In this document: positions 1 to 10,700 of the stretch, piece after piece
How the letters are laid out: each line of letters starts with the position of its first letter
How positions within the stretch are numbered: the first letter of the stretch is position 1
NCBI RefSeq assembly: GCF_027627455.1
Contig: NZ_CP115483.1
Coordinates: forward strand, 434,001 to 498,000
From: Sphingobacterium sp. SYP-B4668
GTDB taxonomy: Bacteria > Bacteroidota > Bacteroidia > Sphingobacteriales > Sphingobacteriaceae
Direction of reading: 5' to 3'
Length of the DNA stretch: 64,000 bases
Position numbers and translations under genes: made by a program
Notes under the pieces: model-generated
Seen by the model: the letters and a program-made list of their open reading frames with translations, nothing else
Told to the model about the DNA's origin: nothing
Databases searched by the model: none

Positions 1-1195
1 CTGCATATCGGAATAGGGGCATATCGTTTTCAGACCGATTAAAATTGTCATACTTGACATCTCCGACAAACTTAATCAATTGGTAACCAGTTACTGAGTT
101 GCCAAAATTTGGGGCTATATTGGCCGAGCCGCCAATACGCCTATACCCCGGCGTACGGATGGTTTGGCTGAGGCGCGGGTCACGATCCACAATCTCTTCC
201 TTGAAGGTCATGGTGGCGTAGTTGGCCTTGTCCGTAAACCTGCTACCATCTTTCATTAAATAGGAGTCTACCAAATTCTTGTCTAGACCGGGCTTGCCGT
301 AGGAAGCCGTAATGGTGTAATAGTTGACGTTATGCCAGATTTGCAAGGCATCGGAAAATTTTCTGGCTAAAATAACTTCTTGCGGAATACTGTTGACACT
401 GTAGAACAAAGCGCCATAAGAAGTTGCTCCAGCTGCATTATAGATGCTATACTGCTTGCCCTCGATTACTTTGTTGGCGGCATCGGCGGCTTGTTCCAGT
501 AGCTTGTTGGCATCGGGCAAGTTGAATTCGACGTGATATTTTCGAAAAGTTCCTTCAAAAAGAGCCACTCGTGATTTTAAGGCCAAGGCTGTCCATTTGG
601 TGACCTTCTCATCGCTCTTGGTGCTGGAGAGATGCTCGATGGCATAATCCAGATCGGCTAGGATATTAGTGACAACCAGGGTTCGAGGATCTCGGGGTTT
701 CTTGAGCTGTTCTTCATCATTTTGATCGATGACCTTGTCGTACCAAGGCACATCCCCGAAGCGCTTGAGCTTGTCAAAGTAAAAGTATGCTCTGAAAAAG
801 CGGGCCTCTGCTGCATAAGGAGCTGCAGCTGCTTCCGCAACGGTAGTAAAGCAGTTTTCAAGAAAGTAATTGATATTTCGCAAATTGGTCCAGGTCCATC
901 CGCCGCCGCTGACGGGGACCTGTCTTTTGCCTGTGAGCTCATCATCCAAGGTGGTCTTCACGATATTGTCCACAGACTCATTGTACACGCCCTCTGCTGA
1001 TGGGAAAGCTACATCGTAGAATGATTTGGTAAAAAGTGCGAGATCCTTCTCCGTCTTAAAAGACGCCTCTGGGGCGATACTAGATTCGGGCAAGCGGTCT
1101 AGGTAGTCTTTGGAGCAAGACATCAACAGACATCCTGCCAAGACATATATGTAGTGTATGTGTTTCATCAGTTTTGTGATAGGATTGGTATTCAT
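1..1195 (-). CDS. SusD/RagB-like nutrient-binding lipoprotein, partial (C-terminus beyond the left edge)
   Basis: Reading the minus strand from an ATG at 1195-1193 gives an open frame running off the window. After a short basic and hydrophobic stretch it has a lipobox-type Cys (CLLMSCSKDYLDRLPES), then EASFKTEKDLALFTKSFYD and NLRNINYFLENC, the usual start of SusD-family proteins. SusD proteins are outer-leaflet lipoproteins that cap the SusC barrel and bind the ligand. Another in-frame Met lies ten codons downstream (MKHIHYIY) and could be the true start. The gene begins 11 bp after the SusC stop at 1207, the normal susC-susD order, so the two are surely co-transcribed. Only about 398 codons are visible; ligand specificity cannot be told. 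Confidence 0.9.
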   Translation of the reverse strand, partial: MNTNPITKLMKHIHYIYVLAGCLLMSCSKDYLDRLPESSIAPEASFKTEKDLALFTKSFYDVAFPSAEGVYNESVDNIVKTTLDDELTGKRQVPVSGGGWTWTNLRNINYFLENCFTTVAEAAAAPYAAEARFFRAYFYFDKLKRFGDVPWYDKVIDQNDEEQLKKPRDPRTLVVTNILADLDYAIEHLSSTKSDEKVTKWTALALKSRVALFEGTFRKYHVEFNLPDANKLLEQAADAANKVIEGKQYSIYNAAGATSYGALFYSVNSIPQEVILARKFSDALQIWHNVNYYTITASYGKPGLDKNLVDSYLMKDGSRFTDKANYATMTFKEEIVDRDPRLSQTIRTPGYRRIGGSANIAPNFGNSVTGYQLIKFVGDVKYDNFNRSENDMPLFRYA

Positions 1196-1206
1196 GTGTT
1201 GGTACA

Positions 1207-4200
1207 TTAGAAAGTGATATCTAGTCCAAATGAAAAAGTCTTGGACACAGGATAGGACCTACCGTTCGTTTCTTGGGCAGATTGTTCTGGGTCGATGTAC
1301 TTGGAGCGTAGCTTGGTAGCTGTCCAGATATTCTCACCGGATACATAAATGCGTGCATTGCTTAGCTTCACTCGGCTGAGCCAAGACTGCGGTACAGAAT
1401 ATCCCACGGTCAAGTTCTTGAGCCGTATGTAGGCTAAATCTTGCAGATAGCGGTCGGATTTTACGTTCAAGGAGCCTCTGTCATTCAGCGCGATATACCC
1501 CCTTAAGAGCGGATAGTAAGCATCAGTATTCTCGGGGGTCCAGATATCTTCTTCAAAGTCTTTGGGGACAAAGGAGTAATATGGTCGCGAATATGGTCCC
1601 CAGAACTTGTCCGAATTGGCACCTGGCCACCAGTGTTGCCTACCTATACCCTGTAAAAAAGCAGAGATATCGAAGCCATTCCAGTTGGCCCCTAGATTGA
1701 ATCCAAAGGTATAGCGGGGGCGGTTGTTACCGATAATGATCTGATCTCCGGGGTTCATGAGTGTGTTGGTGCCGTTATCGACTTTGCCGTCACCATTTAT
1801 ATCTACAAATTTCAGATCACCAGCCTGCAGCTTGGACCAATCCCCTGGAGCGGCCAGTCGCTGTTTGTCCACGTAGTCTTGAAATCCTTTAGGAACAGCT
1901 GCCGCTTCTTCATTGCTGTTGTAAAATCCATCGGTCCTGTAACCCCAGATCTCTCCCAGTGCCTGCCCCACGTAATAGTTGTTCAATAGCATCTCCTTAT
2001 TGTCGAAACGGGTAATTTCGGCTTTGGAATCGGATAAGCCGAGGCCGATATTGTAGCCAAAGGGTTTGCCACCCATTTCGGTCTGATCTCTCCAGGCTAT
2101 GGAAACCTCCCACCCCTTGTTTCGCAAATCACCTGCATTGGTCTTGGGTGAAGCAGCACCGAATACCGCCGGCAGGGTCTTGCCGGGAATGAGCATATCC
2201 AGCGTATTGCGAATGAAGTAATCGGCTGATATGCTGAGCTTGCTCTTGAAGAACTCCAGGTCTGTCCCAAAGTTTAGGGTGCTGGTACGCTCCCAGGTCA
2301 GGTCTGGAGATATAGGAGTCGGTGAGCTCAGGTATTGCGTCTTGGTACCATTGGTGATGTAGTTGGAAAGGCCTGTGTTCAATAGCGGTACGTAACCATA
2401 TACGGCCGCCTCTTGTGCATTCCCGAGGGCGCCATAGGATACCCTGAATTTGGCCTCGTTGAGAATCGGTTTTAGCTGTTCCATGAATGTTTCTTCAGAC
2501 AGCCGCCATCCACCGGAGAAGGATGGGAAGAATCCGTAACGCTGACTCGACGGAAATTTGGAGGTGCCATCATATCTGCCATTTACCTCTAAGAGATATC
2601 TCCCTTTGTAATTGTAGTTTATACGGCCGAAATATCCGCGCAAGGCCCATGTATCTGCATTGCCGAGTAATTGCATTTGGCCGGTACCTAAGGCAAAGTC
2701 ATTCAGGTCTTCGGACAAGAGATTGGTATGTGTACCGCCGATACGTTTGTAGCCGGTGGTTTCTTGATTGAAACCCAAAGTGGCTCCGATCTGATGGTCA
2801 CCCAGTTGCTTGTTGTAGTTGGCAAATAGATTGAGGGAATGCTTGGGCTTATTTTCAATCGTTTCGGTATAGGTGTCATTGCCCAAGTAATTGATTACTC
2901 CCGGAAAAACAGACCAAGGCGCCGCCGTCCTTCTATTCCAATTGTGGACGGGATTGTGCGTATAGGTATAGTTTCCGGTCAATGTCAATTCTTTGGTCAG
3001 TTGGAATACCGACTCAAACATATTGATGAATTCATATTTGTCTTGGCCGCCTCTAGACTTGCCATATAGCAGGTCGGCATAGATCCCGTCACCGATATTG
3101 TAGTTGTTGAGTTCGGTCCGGTAGGTGGCTGTCCCATCGGGATTGATAGGCACGTAAGAGGGTAGGGCATGGACGGTGGTCGAAATGAAATTGTTGTTGT
3201 TATCGGGGTTGGTGGCCCAGCCTGGGTAGGTATAGTTTTGGTAGTTCAGCTGCGTATTGGCGCTTACTTTCAACCATGGGGTCACTTGGGCATTGATCCT
3301 AGAGCGGACGTTATAGCCATCGAATTTGTCCTGATTGATTTTCATCAGTCCTCCCTTTTCATAGAGTCGTCCGGAAATATAATAATCGATTTTATCGGTG
3401 CCGCCAGAGAAATTTAACGAGTGCTCCATGGATGTCTGGGTATTCCGGTACATTTCACTCCACCAATCGGTGTTGGCATAGTAGACATATTGGTCTTTTC
3501 CATTTCTATTCTGGATGACAACAGATGGTAACGAAGGGTCGGTTTTCCTTTTTAAAAGCTCAGCATAGTCTTCCGGTGTATAGCCCGTGTAGCTATTGCC
3601 GGTGGCCCTAATGAAGGCTTCGTCGTTCATTAGGGCCGCATCGTAGCCGCTGGTCATGAAATCTGTACTGACGGTGAGGCCGGACCAACCGAAGTTATTG
3701 GCGTAATTGATGTTCATTTTGCCGGCCTTACCCTTTTTGGTCGTCACCAACATGACGCCAAAGGCTCCCCGTGCGCCATATATGGCGGCGGCAGAGGCGT
3801 CTTTGAGGACGGAAATAGACTCGATATCCCGCGGGTTGATGGTGTTGATGTTGCCAGGTACCCCGTCTATTAGGATCAAGGGTTGGGCATTGGCCGAATT
3901 GATGGACGCAAAACCGCGTATATTCAGGTTGCCCTCGCCACCTGGCCTGCCATTGGTAAAGGTAATGTTTAGATTGGGCACAGCTCCCTGTAGCGCTTGG
4001 GTGGCATTTGCGACAGGTCTGTTGTCCAGGATCTTGGAATCTATTTGGGTGACAGCTCCAGTCAAATTGACTTTTTTCTGCTTACCATACCCTACTACCA
4101 CTACTTCATCCAGTGAATGATCCGCTGAGATCATGCTAATCTCCAGTGATGATGACTGGATACGGAGTTGTTGTGTTTCAAATCCGACGATGGAGATGCG

Positions 4201-4461
4201 TAGCTCTTGACCAATCTTTCCTTCGATTTCAAAAAAGCCTTTGGCATTGGTTTGCGCTGATATACCGGTGGATAGATTGGCAATTGAAGCCCCGGCGACG
4301 GGGTCGCCTGTCGCATTCCTTACAGTCCCGGTTATCAAATTTTGGTCTTGAGCTGAGAAACCGATCACTGGCGGATTGGACAGTGGTACAGGTGTGCGTT
4401 CTGCCCAAGAGCAAAGCGAAATCCCGAGCATGACCGGGAGTAACATACGTTTTGTTTTCAT
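1207..4461 (-). CDS. SusC/RagA-family TonB-dependent outer-membrane transporter
   Basis: A 1084-residue protein with signal peptide (about 1-20), a CarboxypepD_reg-like beta-sandwich at about 41-112 (ITGTVRNATGDPVAGASI), a TonB-box-like DEVVVVGYGKQKK at 119-130, a plug domain with VLKDASAAAIYGARG, and a beta-barrel ending in an aromatic residue (FGLDITF). This is the standard SusC architecture and length. It imports oligomeric ligands across the outer membrane with TonB energy, together with the SusD encoded next. No sigma/anti-sigma pair or hybrid sensor lies beside it inside the window; a control gene may lie left of the edge. Substrate unknown. Confidence 0.96.
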   Translation of the reverse strand: MKTKRMLLPVMLGISLCSWAERTPVPLSNPPVIGFSAQDQNLITGTVRNATGDPVAGASIANLSTGISAQTNAKGFFEIEGKIGQELRISIVGFETQQLRIQSSSLEISMISADHSLDEVVVVGYGKQKKVNLTGAVTQIDSKILDNRPVANATQALQGAVPNLNITFTNGRPGGEGNLNIRGFASINSANAQPLILIDGVPGNINTINPRDIESISVLKDASAAAIYGARGAFGVMLVTTKKGKAGKMNINYANNFGWSGLTVSTDFMTSGYDAALMNDEAFIRATGNSYTGYTPEDYAELLKRKTDPSLPSVVIQNRNGKDQYVYYANTDWWSEMYRNTQTSMEHSLNFSGGTDKIDYYISGRLYEKGGLMKINQDKFDGYNVRSRINAQVTPWLKVSANTQLNYQNYTYPGWATNPDNNNNFISTTVHALPSYVPINPDGTATYRTELNNYNIGDGIYADLLYGKSRGGQDKYEFINMFESVFQLTKELTLTGNYTYTHNPVHNWNRRTAAPWSVFPGVINYLGNDTYTETIENKPKHSLNLFANYNKQLGDHQIGATLGFNQETTGYKRIGGTHTNLLSEDLNDFALGTGQMQLLGNADTWALRGYFGRINYNYKGRYLLEVNGRYDGTSKFPSSQRYGFFPSFSGGWRLSEETFMEQLKPILNEAKFRVSYGALGNAQEAAVYGYVPLLNTGLSNYITNGTKTQYLSSPTPISPDLTWERTSTLNFGTDLEFFKSKLSISADYFIRNTLDMLIPGKTLPAVFGAASPKTNAGDLRNKGWEVSIAWRDQTEMGGKPFGYNIGLGLSDSKAEITRFDNKEMLLNNYYVGQALGEIWGYRTDGFYNSNEEAAAVPKGFQDYVDKQRLAAPGDWSKLQAGDLKFVDINGDGKVDNGTNTLMNPGDQIIIGNNRPRYTFGFNLGANWNGFDISAFLQGIGRQHWWPGANSDKFWGPYSRPYYSFVPKDFEEDIWTPENTDAYYPLLRGYIALNDRGSLNVKSDRYLQDLAYIRLKNLTVGYSVPQSWLSRVKLSNARIYVSGENIWTATKLRSKYIDPEQSAQETNGRSYPVSKTFSFGLDITF

Positions 4462-4970
4462 ACTTTGGTGTCTATTATGGTTACAAAAATGATTGTTTAG
4501 TATATGTAAATTATTAACAGCACATTATTAAACAGTTAATTGGTCAGTCAGGCTAGTTTGCTATTAACATAACATTTATTTAACGTATAGGTTTTGTATT
4601 CTTTCGTTTTATTTCGTTAATTTTTTTTAATGAGCTATATGGATTCATATTTGGGTCTAAAAATCACAAAAGAAATGTAAGTGAAATTAAATGTAAGTTG
4701 TTGTGTATTTGCGTGTTCAAATACGGTTGATCGAAATGTAGCGAAAAAGAGATGGGTCAAAGGAGCATTCGTTCTGGAGGTATGGATTTTTCCACTTTGG
4801 GCAATCCTTGGAATGGGAAAAGTAAGAATAAAAGGCTATATTGGGGGTATAACCTCAAATCGATATTAGGTTATGGCGTGGAAGAGGAGGTAATATGTGT
4901 GCTAGTCGATTGGGGTCGTGTATAGTATTTTGATGAAAATGGGCTGTTATGGTCAGTTAAAGAAAGTGTC
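4462..4970. other. AT-rich intergenic region upstream of the minus-strand susC
   Basis: About 510 bp with no convincing gene. It must hold the promoter of the minus-strand SusC gene. Close to that gene are near-identical copies of ATTATTAACAG (4510-4520) and ATTATTAAACAG (4524-4535). A 62-codon frame at 4681-4869 has no signal sequence, no recognisable motif and an unusual composition and is not called. No TAnnTTTG box on the minus strand was found by eye. Confidence 0.5.
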
Positions 4971-5234
4971 ATGGAGGAACCGATAGTTTTAACAATAGGC
5001 TGGATCGGATTTATTTTTTGTTCGTCGGCGTATATGCTTTTGAATATTCGTATTATTCGTTTTGATGGAATAGTATATCAGTTGTTGAACATCGTTGGTG
5101 GTATTTGCTTGGTGGTCAGCGCTTCTTTTTTTAGTGACATCCCCAATACCGCGGCCAATATCCTGTGGGTTTTTATAGCCTTATTTGGCATAATCCGTTA
5201 TTCCAAATCGTTTAGATCGTCTAAAAAGTATTGA
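4971..5234 (+). CDS. Small integral membrane protein, CBU_0592-like
   Basis: An 87-residue protein made almost entirely of three hydrophobic segments (about 7-25, 33-52 and 58-76) with a basic tail (YSKSFRSSKKY). The pattern GWIGFIFCSSAYMLL, YQLLNIVGG and NILWVFIALFGIIRY matches my recollection of the CBU_0592 family of small inner-membrane proteins, whose function is unknown. Its last 37 bp overlap the end of the convergent TetR gene, so transcription of one runs into the other. No partner gene on the same strand is close. Confidence 0.72.
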   Translation: MEEPIVLTIGWIGFIFCSSAYMLLNIRIIRFDGIVYQLLNIVGGICLVVSASFFSDIPNTAANILWVFIALFGIIRYSKSFRSSKKY

Positions 5235-5836
5235 ATATCCGCTATTCCCAATAAGCGATACGCCTGAATTTTGTAATCTTCGAAGTGTAAATCAAAATCT
5301 TTATGGGTAGACGTGATGAGGCTCAGATGAAAATAGGCACCATCTACTAATGCAAACAACATGTTGGCCGTCAGCAGGGCATTGTCTATTTGAATGAGCT
5401 CAGCTTCCTTGCATTTTTGGAGTAGACCGGCAAGATTTTCGCGAAGTGTAGAGGTGAGATTCTTATACTGTGACTTTATATTTTTATTACGATAGGTGAG
5501 GGCATAGCAACTGTAGAACAAGCTGTCGTCGATCAACCGATTCCATTTCTTCGAAAAGAGATCGTCCATTACCTTGATCAATATCGTCTTGAGTGGGGCG
5601 GTTTTGCTGTTGGTAATCTTAAATAGCAGGAGATATTTTTCAAGAATGAATTCAATCAAGGCATAGGTAAGCTCTTCCTTGGTGCGAAAGTAATGAATAA
5701 TAAGGCTGGGATTAATCTCCATATAATCCGCGATTTTGGCGATAGAGGTGTTTTCTAATCCTTCCTTTTTGGCAACACTGTAAAAAACGGTGATAATTTC
5801 AAGTTTTCTAGCTTGTCTTAAGCTTTTTCGTCCCAT
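5198..5836 (-). CDS. TetR/AcrR-family transcriptional regulator
   Basis: A 212-residue regulator if started at the MGRKSLRQ methionine; an in-frame Met 19 codons upstream (5893) would give 231 residues, but the extra segment does not resemble the family. The N-terminus carries the TetR helix-turn-helix (KKEGLENTSIAKIADYMEI, then INPSLIIHYFRTKEELTYAL), and the rest is an all-helical ligand and dimerisation domain. TetR proteins usually repress a neighbouring gene until a small ligand binds; here the nearest divergent gene is the IPT/NHL lipoprotein operon at 6385, about 550 bp away, so the target is uncertain. The 3' end overlaps the convergent small membrane protein gene. Confidence 0.9.
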   Translation of the reverse strand: MGRKSLRQARKLEIITVFYSVAKKEGLENTSIAKIADYMEINPSLIIHYFRTKEELTYALIEFILEKYLLLFKITNSKTAPLKTILIKVMDDLFSKKWNRLIDDSLFYSCYALTYRNKNIKSQYKNLTSTLRENLAGLLQKCKEAELIQIDNALLTANMLFALVDGAYFHLSLITSTHKDFDLHFEDYKIQAYRLLGIADIQYFLDDLNDLE

Positions 5837-5893
5837 TATGAGCATATGTTTGACCAAATTTAACATATTATTGTGATTTATCATTGGGTTCAA

Positions 5894-6384
5894 CGTTTTG
5901 GTCGGACTCTATACCCTCTTTTTATTTCTTGATTTTTACCCCGCCATCCACCAAAAGGTCGTAGATAAGTGGTTTTGGTTCAATTTGTTATTTGTTTAAC
6001 TGTACGTTCATTCAATGAATATCTTGTAATGTGTTGATAAATAGAATTTTATAAATTTTATTTTTTATTTTATGTTTTGTTGTTTTTTATTTATAATTGT
6101 TGCTGCTAATACAAATTATAGTTTGACCTAAATGCTGACGATTACAGATTATGTTGACCACTACACGGTCGATATAGCCTTTACTAGCCGATAATATACT
6201 TCTTTGGGAAGCCCATCATCAGTTTTTTAGATTTTTTTGAGTGCGCTGGAATGCAAAAATAATCAGCCTGTAGAATAGCTTTTTTTGGCTGTTTATAGGG
6301 GCGTGTATTCCGCTCGGAAAAGGCTTCGGACTATAGGATATGTAGGAGCAGGTATGCTGATCAATATAAACTATAGATAACGTT
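5894..6384. other. Intergenic region between the TetR gene and the phospholipase-linked SusCD operon
   Basis: About 490 bp, strongly AT-rich around 6045-6110 with T-tracts. It should contain divergent promoters for the TetR gene and for the operon starting at 6385. I see no coding frame, no good inverted repeat and no exact TAnnTTTG box. Confidence 0.4.
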
Positions 6385-7731
6385 ATGAAATGTAAACATG
6401 TACCTAGGTATTCGCTCCTGCTGTCTACTTTGTGGGGATTGATCTTGATGCTCGGTTCTTGCAATAAGGGCGGTGATGCTGAGGGCGAAATCCCACCGTA
6501 TGATCCCAATCAATCGGTCAAGCTTACGGCATTCTTACCTGATTCAGGGGGGATGTCCACACAAGTCATTCTAAAAGGCCAAAATTTCGGAAACGACGCC
6601 TCGCAATTGAGGGTCTACTTTAACAATAAAAAAGCAAAAGTGGTGCGGGCAGCTGGTGAACTGGCCTATGTATTGGCTCCTCGGTTGCCGGGTGATACGT
6701 GTATCATCTCGGTGGTCAATGGCAAGGACTCGGTCCAATATAGTAAACCGTTTTACTACAAAGCACTGGTACAGGTATCGACTATTTCGGGAACACCGCA
6801 TGCTACAGCGGAAACGAAGGATGGTACGTTGGTGGAGGCTAGATTCCAACAACCGTGGTATATAGCCGTAGATAAGGAGAAGAATATTCTCGTCGGCGAA
6901 TGGAAGGCACGCGCACGCTTGGTGAACGAGGATCGAAATTCCGTCATGACGCTTCTGAATACGACCACTGGTGGAGAGATGGCTTCGGGGTGTACGGACC
7001 TAAATGGGCAGACCTTTTACTTCCCGATGAATGGAGCTCCCTACTATTATGAATTCGATCCGGAGAAGCAATGGTTGGCACGTCGGATAAACCCGTCGAA
7101 GAAGGCGGGGGATGATTTTGATTTTTCGAAGAAGTATTCGCTGGCGATGAGTGAGCTGGACGGCATGCTCTATACGATTACTACAAATGGTGACCTGGTG
7201 AAAATAAATCCAAAAACAAGGGAAGCTTCCTTGGTCAAATCCGGTCTACTGAAAGATCGTGTACAGGGGGTGCTACAGGTGTATCTGTGCTTTCACCCAA
7301 TCGACAAGCATATGCTGTACCTGGTAAACCCCTCGTCTATGAGACCGCAGGATGGCCCTATTCCGGGGACAGATATGATCTATCGGATCAACATGCGCAA
7401 CTTGGTGCTGGAGGACTATGCAGGTACGGGGATAAAAGGGCATGCCGATGGGCCAAAGGATATGGCACAATTCAACAACCCTTGCCAGATCAATTTTGAC
7501 CAAGATGGAAATATGTATGTCGGTGATACGGACAATTACTGTGTCCGTCGTATTTCTCCAGAAGGGGTAGTCTCGACCATTGCCGGCTTGCCCGGGATGT
7601 CGGGCTACTTGGATGGCCCACCAGATGTGGCGCTTTTCAATCGGTTTTGGGGAATGAAAATCGATATCGACGGCACTTTGTATATCGCCGATTATTACAA
7701 CAATTGCATACGTAAACTTACAATTCAATAA
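6385..7731 (+). CDS. Surface lipoprotein with IPT/TIG domain and NHL-repeat propeller
   Basis: A 448-residue predicted lipoprotein (lipobox LMLGSC, Cys26). Residues about 47-120 look like an IPT/TIG immunoglobulin-like fold (LTAFLPDSGGMSTQVILKG, NNKKAKVV). The remainder is a beta-propeller with NHL-type repeats, clearest near the C-terminus (GNMYVGDTDNYCVRRI, STIAGLPG, GTLYIADYYNNCIRKL). Such proteins occur as the first gene of SusCD operons in Bacteroidota and probably bind the ligand or scaffold surface complexes. The stop is 3 bp before the SusC start at 7735, so it is the leading gene of that operon. Exact role unknown. Confidence 0.88.
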   Translation: MKCKHVPRYSLLLSTLWGLILMLGSCNKGGDAEGEIPPYDPNQSVKLTAFLPDSGGMSTQVILKGQNFGNDASQLRVYFNNKKAKVVRAAGELAYVLAPRLPGDTCIISVVNGKDSVQYSKPFYYKALVQVSTISGTPHATAETKDGTLVEARFQQPWYIAVDKEKNILVGEWKARARLVNEDRNSVMTLLNTTTGGEMASGCTDLNGQTFYFPMNGAPYYYEFDPEKQWLARRINPSKKAGDDFDFSKKYSLAMSELDGMLYTITTNGDLVKINPKTREASLVKSGLLKDRVQGVLQVYLCFHPIDKHMLYLVNPSSMRPQDGPIPGTDMIYRINMRNLVLEDYAGTGIKGHADGPKDMAQFNNPCQINFDQDGNMYVGDTDNYCVRRISPEGVVSTIAGLPGMSGYLDGPPDVALFNRFWGMKIDIDGTLYIADYYNNCIRKLTIQ

Positions 7732-7734
7732 AAC

Positions 7735-10700
7735 ATGAACATAGTCGATAAAAATAGCTGGAAATACGTAGTCTTTTCCATAGTGCTCATGCTTTGTACG
7801 ACTGTGGCTGCGAAAGCCCAGGTGGTGGATACCACCCAGTCGAATATTGCTTTAAAGGGAACGGTATATGACATGGATGGGCAGAAGCTCCAGAGTGTAA
7901 GTATTCATATAAAAGACCGTCCTGGTACGGGATGGGCTACGGATAAGGACGGTAATTTTACCATCAATGCGTCGCTGGGGGATATCTTGATATTCTCATT
8001 CACAGGCTATGAAAATATGGAGTTTCAAGCGCTCAAATCTTCACTTGCAGTGGAAATCCGGTTGAAGCCTGCCGATAATGTCCTGGATGAGGCTGTGGTA
8101 GTGGGGATGGGGACACAAAGAAAGATCAGCTTAGTGGGGGCCGTGACAAGCGTCAACGTCAAAGATCTGCAAATGCCGGCCACTTCTCTTAACAACTTGA
8201 TAGGCGGACGGGTGCCCGGGATTATATCGATGCAGAATAGTGGGGAACCCGGTAAGAATGTATCTGAATTCTGGATTCGAGGAATAGGAACATTTGGAGC
8301 CAACAGCGGGGCATTGGTACTAGTCGATGGATTGGAAGGCACACTGAGTCAGATCGACCCAGCGGATGTGGAATCATTTTCAGTGCTGAAAGATGCATCA
8401 GCGACAGCAGTATACGGGGTAAGGGGAGCAAATGGTGTTATCTTGATAACCACGAAGCGAGGTCAAGACCAGAATCTGCAAATTACCGGAAGGGCCAGCC
8501 AAACACTCTCTCGTTTGAATAAGCTCCCGGACTACCTGGGGTCTTATGACTATGCGGTACTGGCCAACGAGGCGATGGTGGTCTCGGGCAAGCAGCCTTT
8601 GTACAACGATGTGCAATTGGAGCTGATTAAAAACGGACTGGACCAAGATCTATATCCCAATGTAGACTGGCAGGAAGAGATATTGAACCGCACTTCTTTG
8701 CAACAGACGTATTATGCAAGTGCAAGGGGAGGTGGTTCGGTGGCACGCTATTTCCTAAGCTTGGGTATGTCCAATGAGTCGGCTGCCTATAAGCAGGATA
8801 ACGTTAGCAAATACAATCGGAAGGTGGGGTACAACAGTTATAACTACAGGCTTAATCTTGACCTCAATGTCACCAAGACCACCTCGGTGTACATGGGATT
8901 AGATGGATTCAACTCGATCAATTATTTGCCTGGAATGGTCAACACGGATTGGTTGTGGTCGGCGCAGGCTAAATTGACACCACTAACGGTCCCTATGCAG
9001 TATTCGAACGGGGCGGCACCAGCTTTTGGTAGTGGTGACGAGATATCGCCCTACGTACTCCTCAACAAGACGGGGATGTCTACTCGCGAAGAATATCGAA
9101 ACATGGCGACCTTGGCCATCAACCAAAACTTTGACTTCCTGGTAAAAGGGCTTAAGGCGAGAGTACAGGGAGCATTTGACAATATCTCTTATTTTACCGA
9201 GATGCGCGACAAAAGACCTGATCTATTCAATGCTACAGGCCGAAATACAAACGGGGAGCTGATCATGGTCAAAAAAGTAAATGGTTACGATGTCAGGTAT
9301 GGCACCACGGAATCCCAATGGCGCAAATACCATTTGGAAAGCAATATTAATTATGAACATGTGTCCGATCAGGGACATCGGATAGGGGGACTTCTTTATT
9401 ATTATATGAGCAGTGAAGGAGCGACAAATGAGACCAGTAGCATGACGGCTATTCCAAAAAGATATCAAGGGATATCGTCACGGCTGACGTATGGCTACAA
9501 CGATACGTATTTGGTGGATGCCAATTTTGGTTACACGGGTTCGGAGAATTTCAAAAGAGGAGAGCAATTCGGTTTTTTCCCCTCCATAGCTGTGGGCTGG
9601 GTGCCGAGCCAATACAAGTATGTGCAAGATAATTTGCCCTTTTTGAATTTTTTCAAGATCAGGGCTTCTTATGGGACGGTGGGCAACGATAGGATCAGCA
9701 ACGACCGATTCCCATATTTGACGATCATCAATTCGAATGCCCCAGGTGGCTGGGGTGGACAAGGACTTATCGAGAGTGTTGTTGGGGCCGATAATCTAGC
9801 CTGGGAGGTGGCCAAAAAGGCAAACCTTGGCATAGAGGCCAAAATGCTCAACAATAAGTTTGAATTTATCGTGGATATTTTCAACGACAATAGAGAGGGG
9901 ATTTTTCAACGGCGTACCCAATTGCCTACTTGGGTGGGGGCGGTGACTATGCCTTATGGCAATGTGGGGTCGATGAAGAGCTATGGTGCGGATGGAAATA
10001 TCAGTTACTCGTTTGACATGGGCAGGAACACGGGGATGACCTTGAGAGGTAACTTTACCTATGCGACCAACAAGGTGACCAATTGGGAGCAACCGTACCA
10101 AAAATATGATTACCTATCCTTCACGGACAAACCTTATAATGTATTGAGGGGCTTCAAAGCTATTGGACTGTTCAAGGACGAGCTGGATGTACACAATAGT
10201 CCCACGCAATTTGGCGACCTGCGCCCAGGAGATATCAAGTACATGGATGTCAATGGAGATGGTGTCATCGACAATGACGATCGGATCCCATTGTCCTATT
10301 CGCCAATGCCGAGACTGATGTACGGATTTGGTATGGAGGTACGGCATAAGGCCCTGACGGTGGGTGTCCTGCTTAGAGGTACGGGACGCACAGACTTCTT
10401 TTTAAACAACAACGGCTATGGGTATCTTCCGTTTTACGGAGGTCCTATCGGTAACGTATTGTCAATCGTCAACAATCAAGAAAATAGGTGGACACCAGCT
10501 TCTTATTCAGGAGACCCATCTACGGAAAATCAAGATGCACTTTTCCCAAGATTGTCTTATGGACGTAATCCCAATAACGAGGTCTTTTCATCCTTCTGGC
10601 TGAGTGATAGCCGCTACTTGCGTCTACAGGAGGTATCCATCAATTATAGCCTGAAACGGGATATGTTGAAAAAAATGTTGGGCATCAAGTCGGTAGACCT

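Noticed and set aside
3707..4120. 137-codon frame opposite the left SusC plug region
   Set aside because: Mirror of conserved plug sequence; length is explained by codon structure of the real gene.
4681..4869. 62-codon plus-strand frame before the small membrane protein
   Set aside because: No signal peptide, no domain, odd Cys/Trp-rich composition, and it lies in the promoter region of the minus-strand SusC gene.
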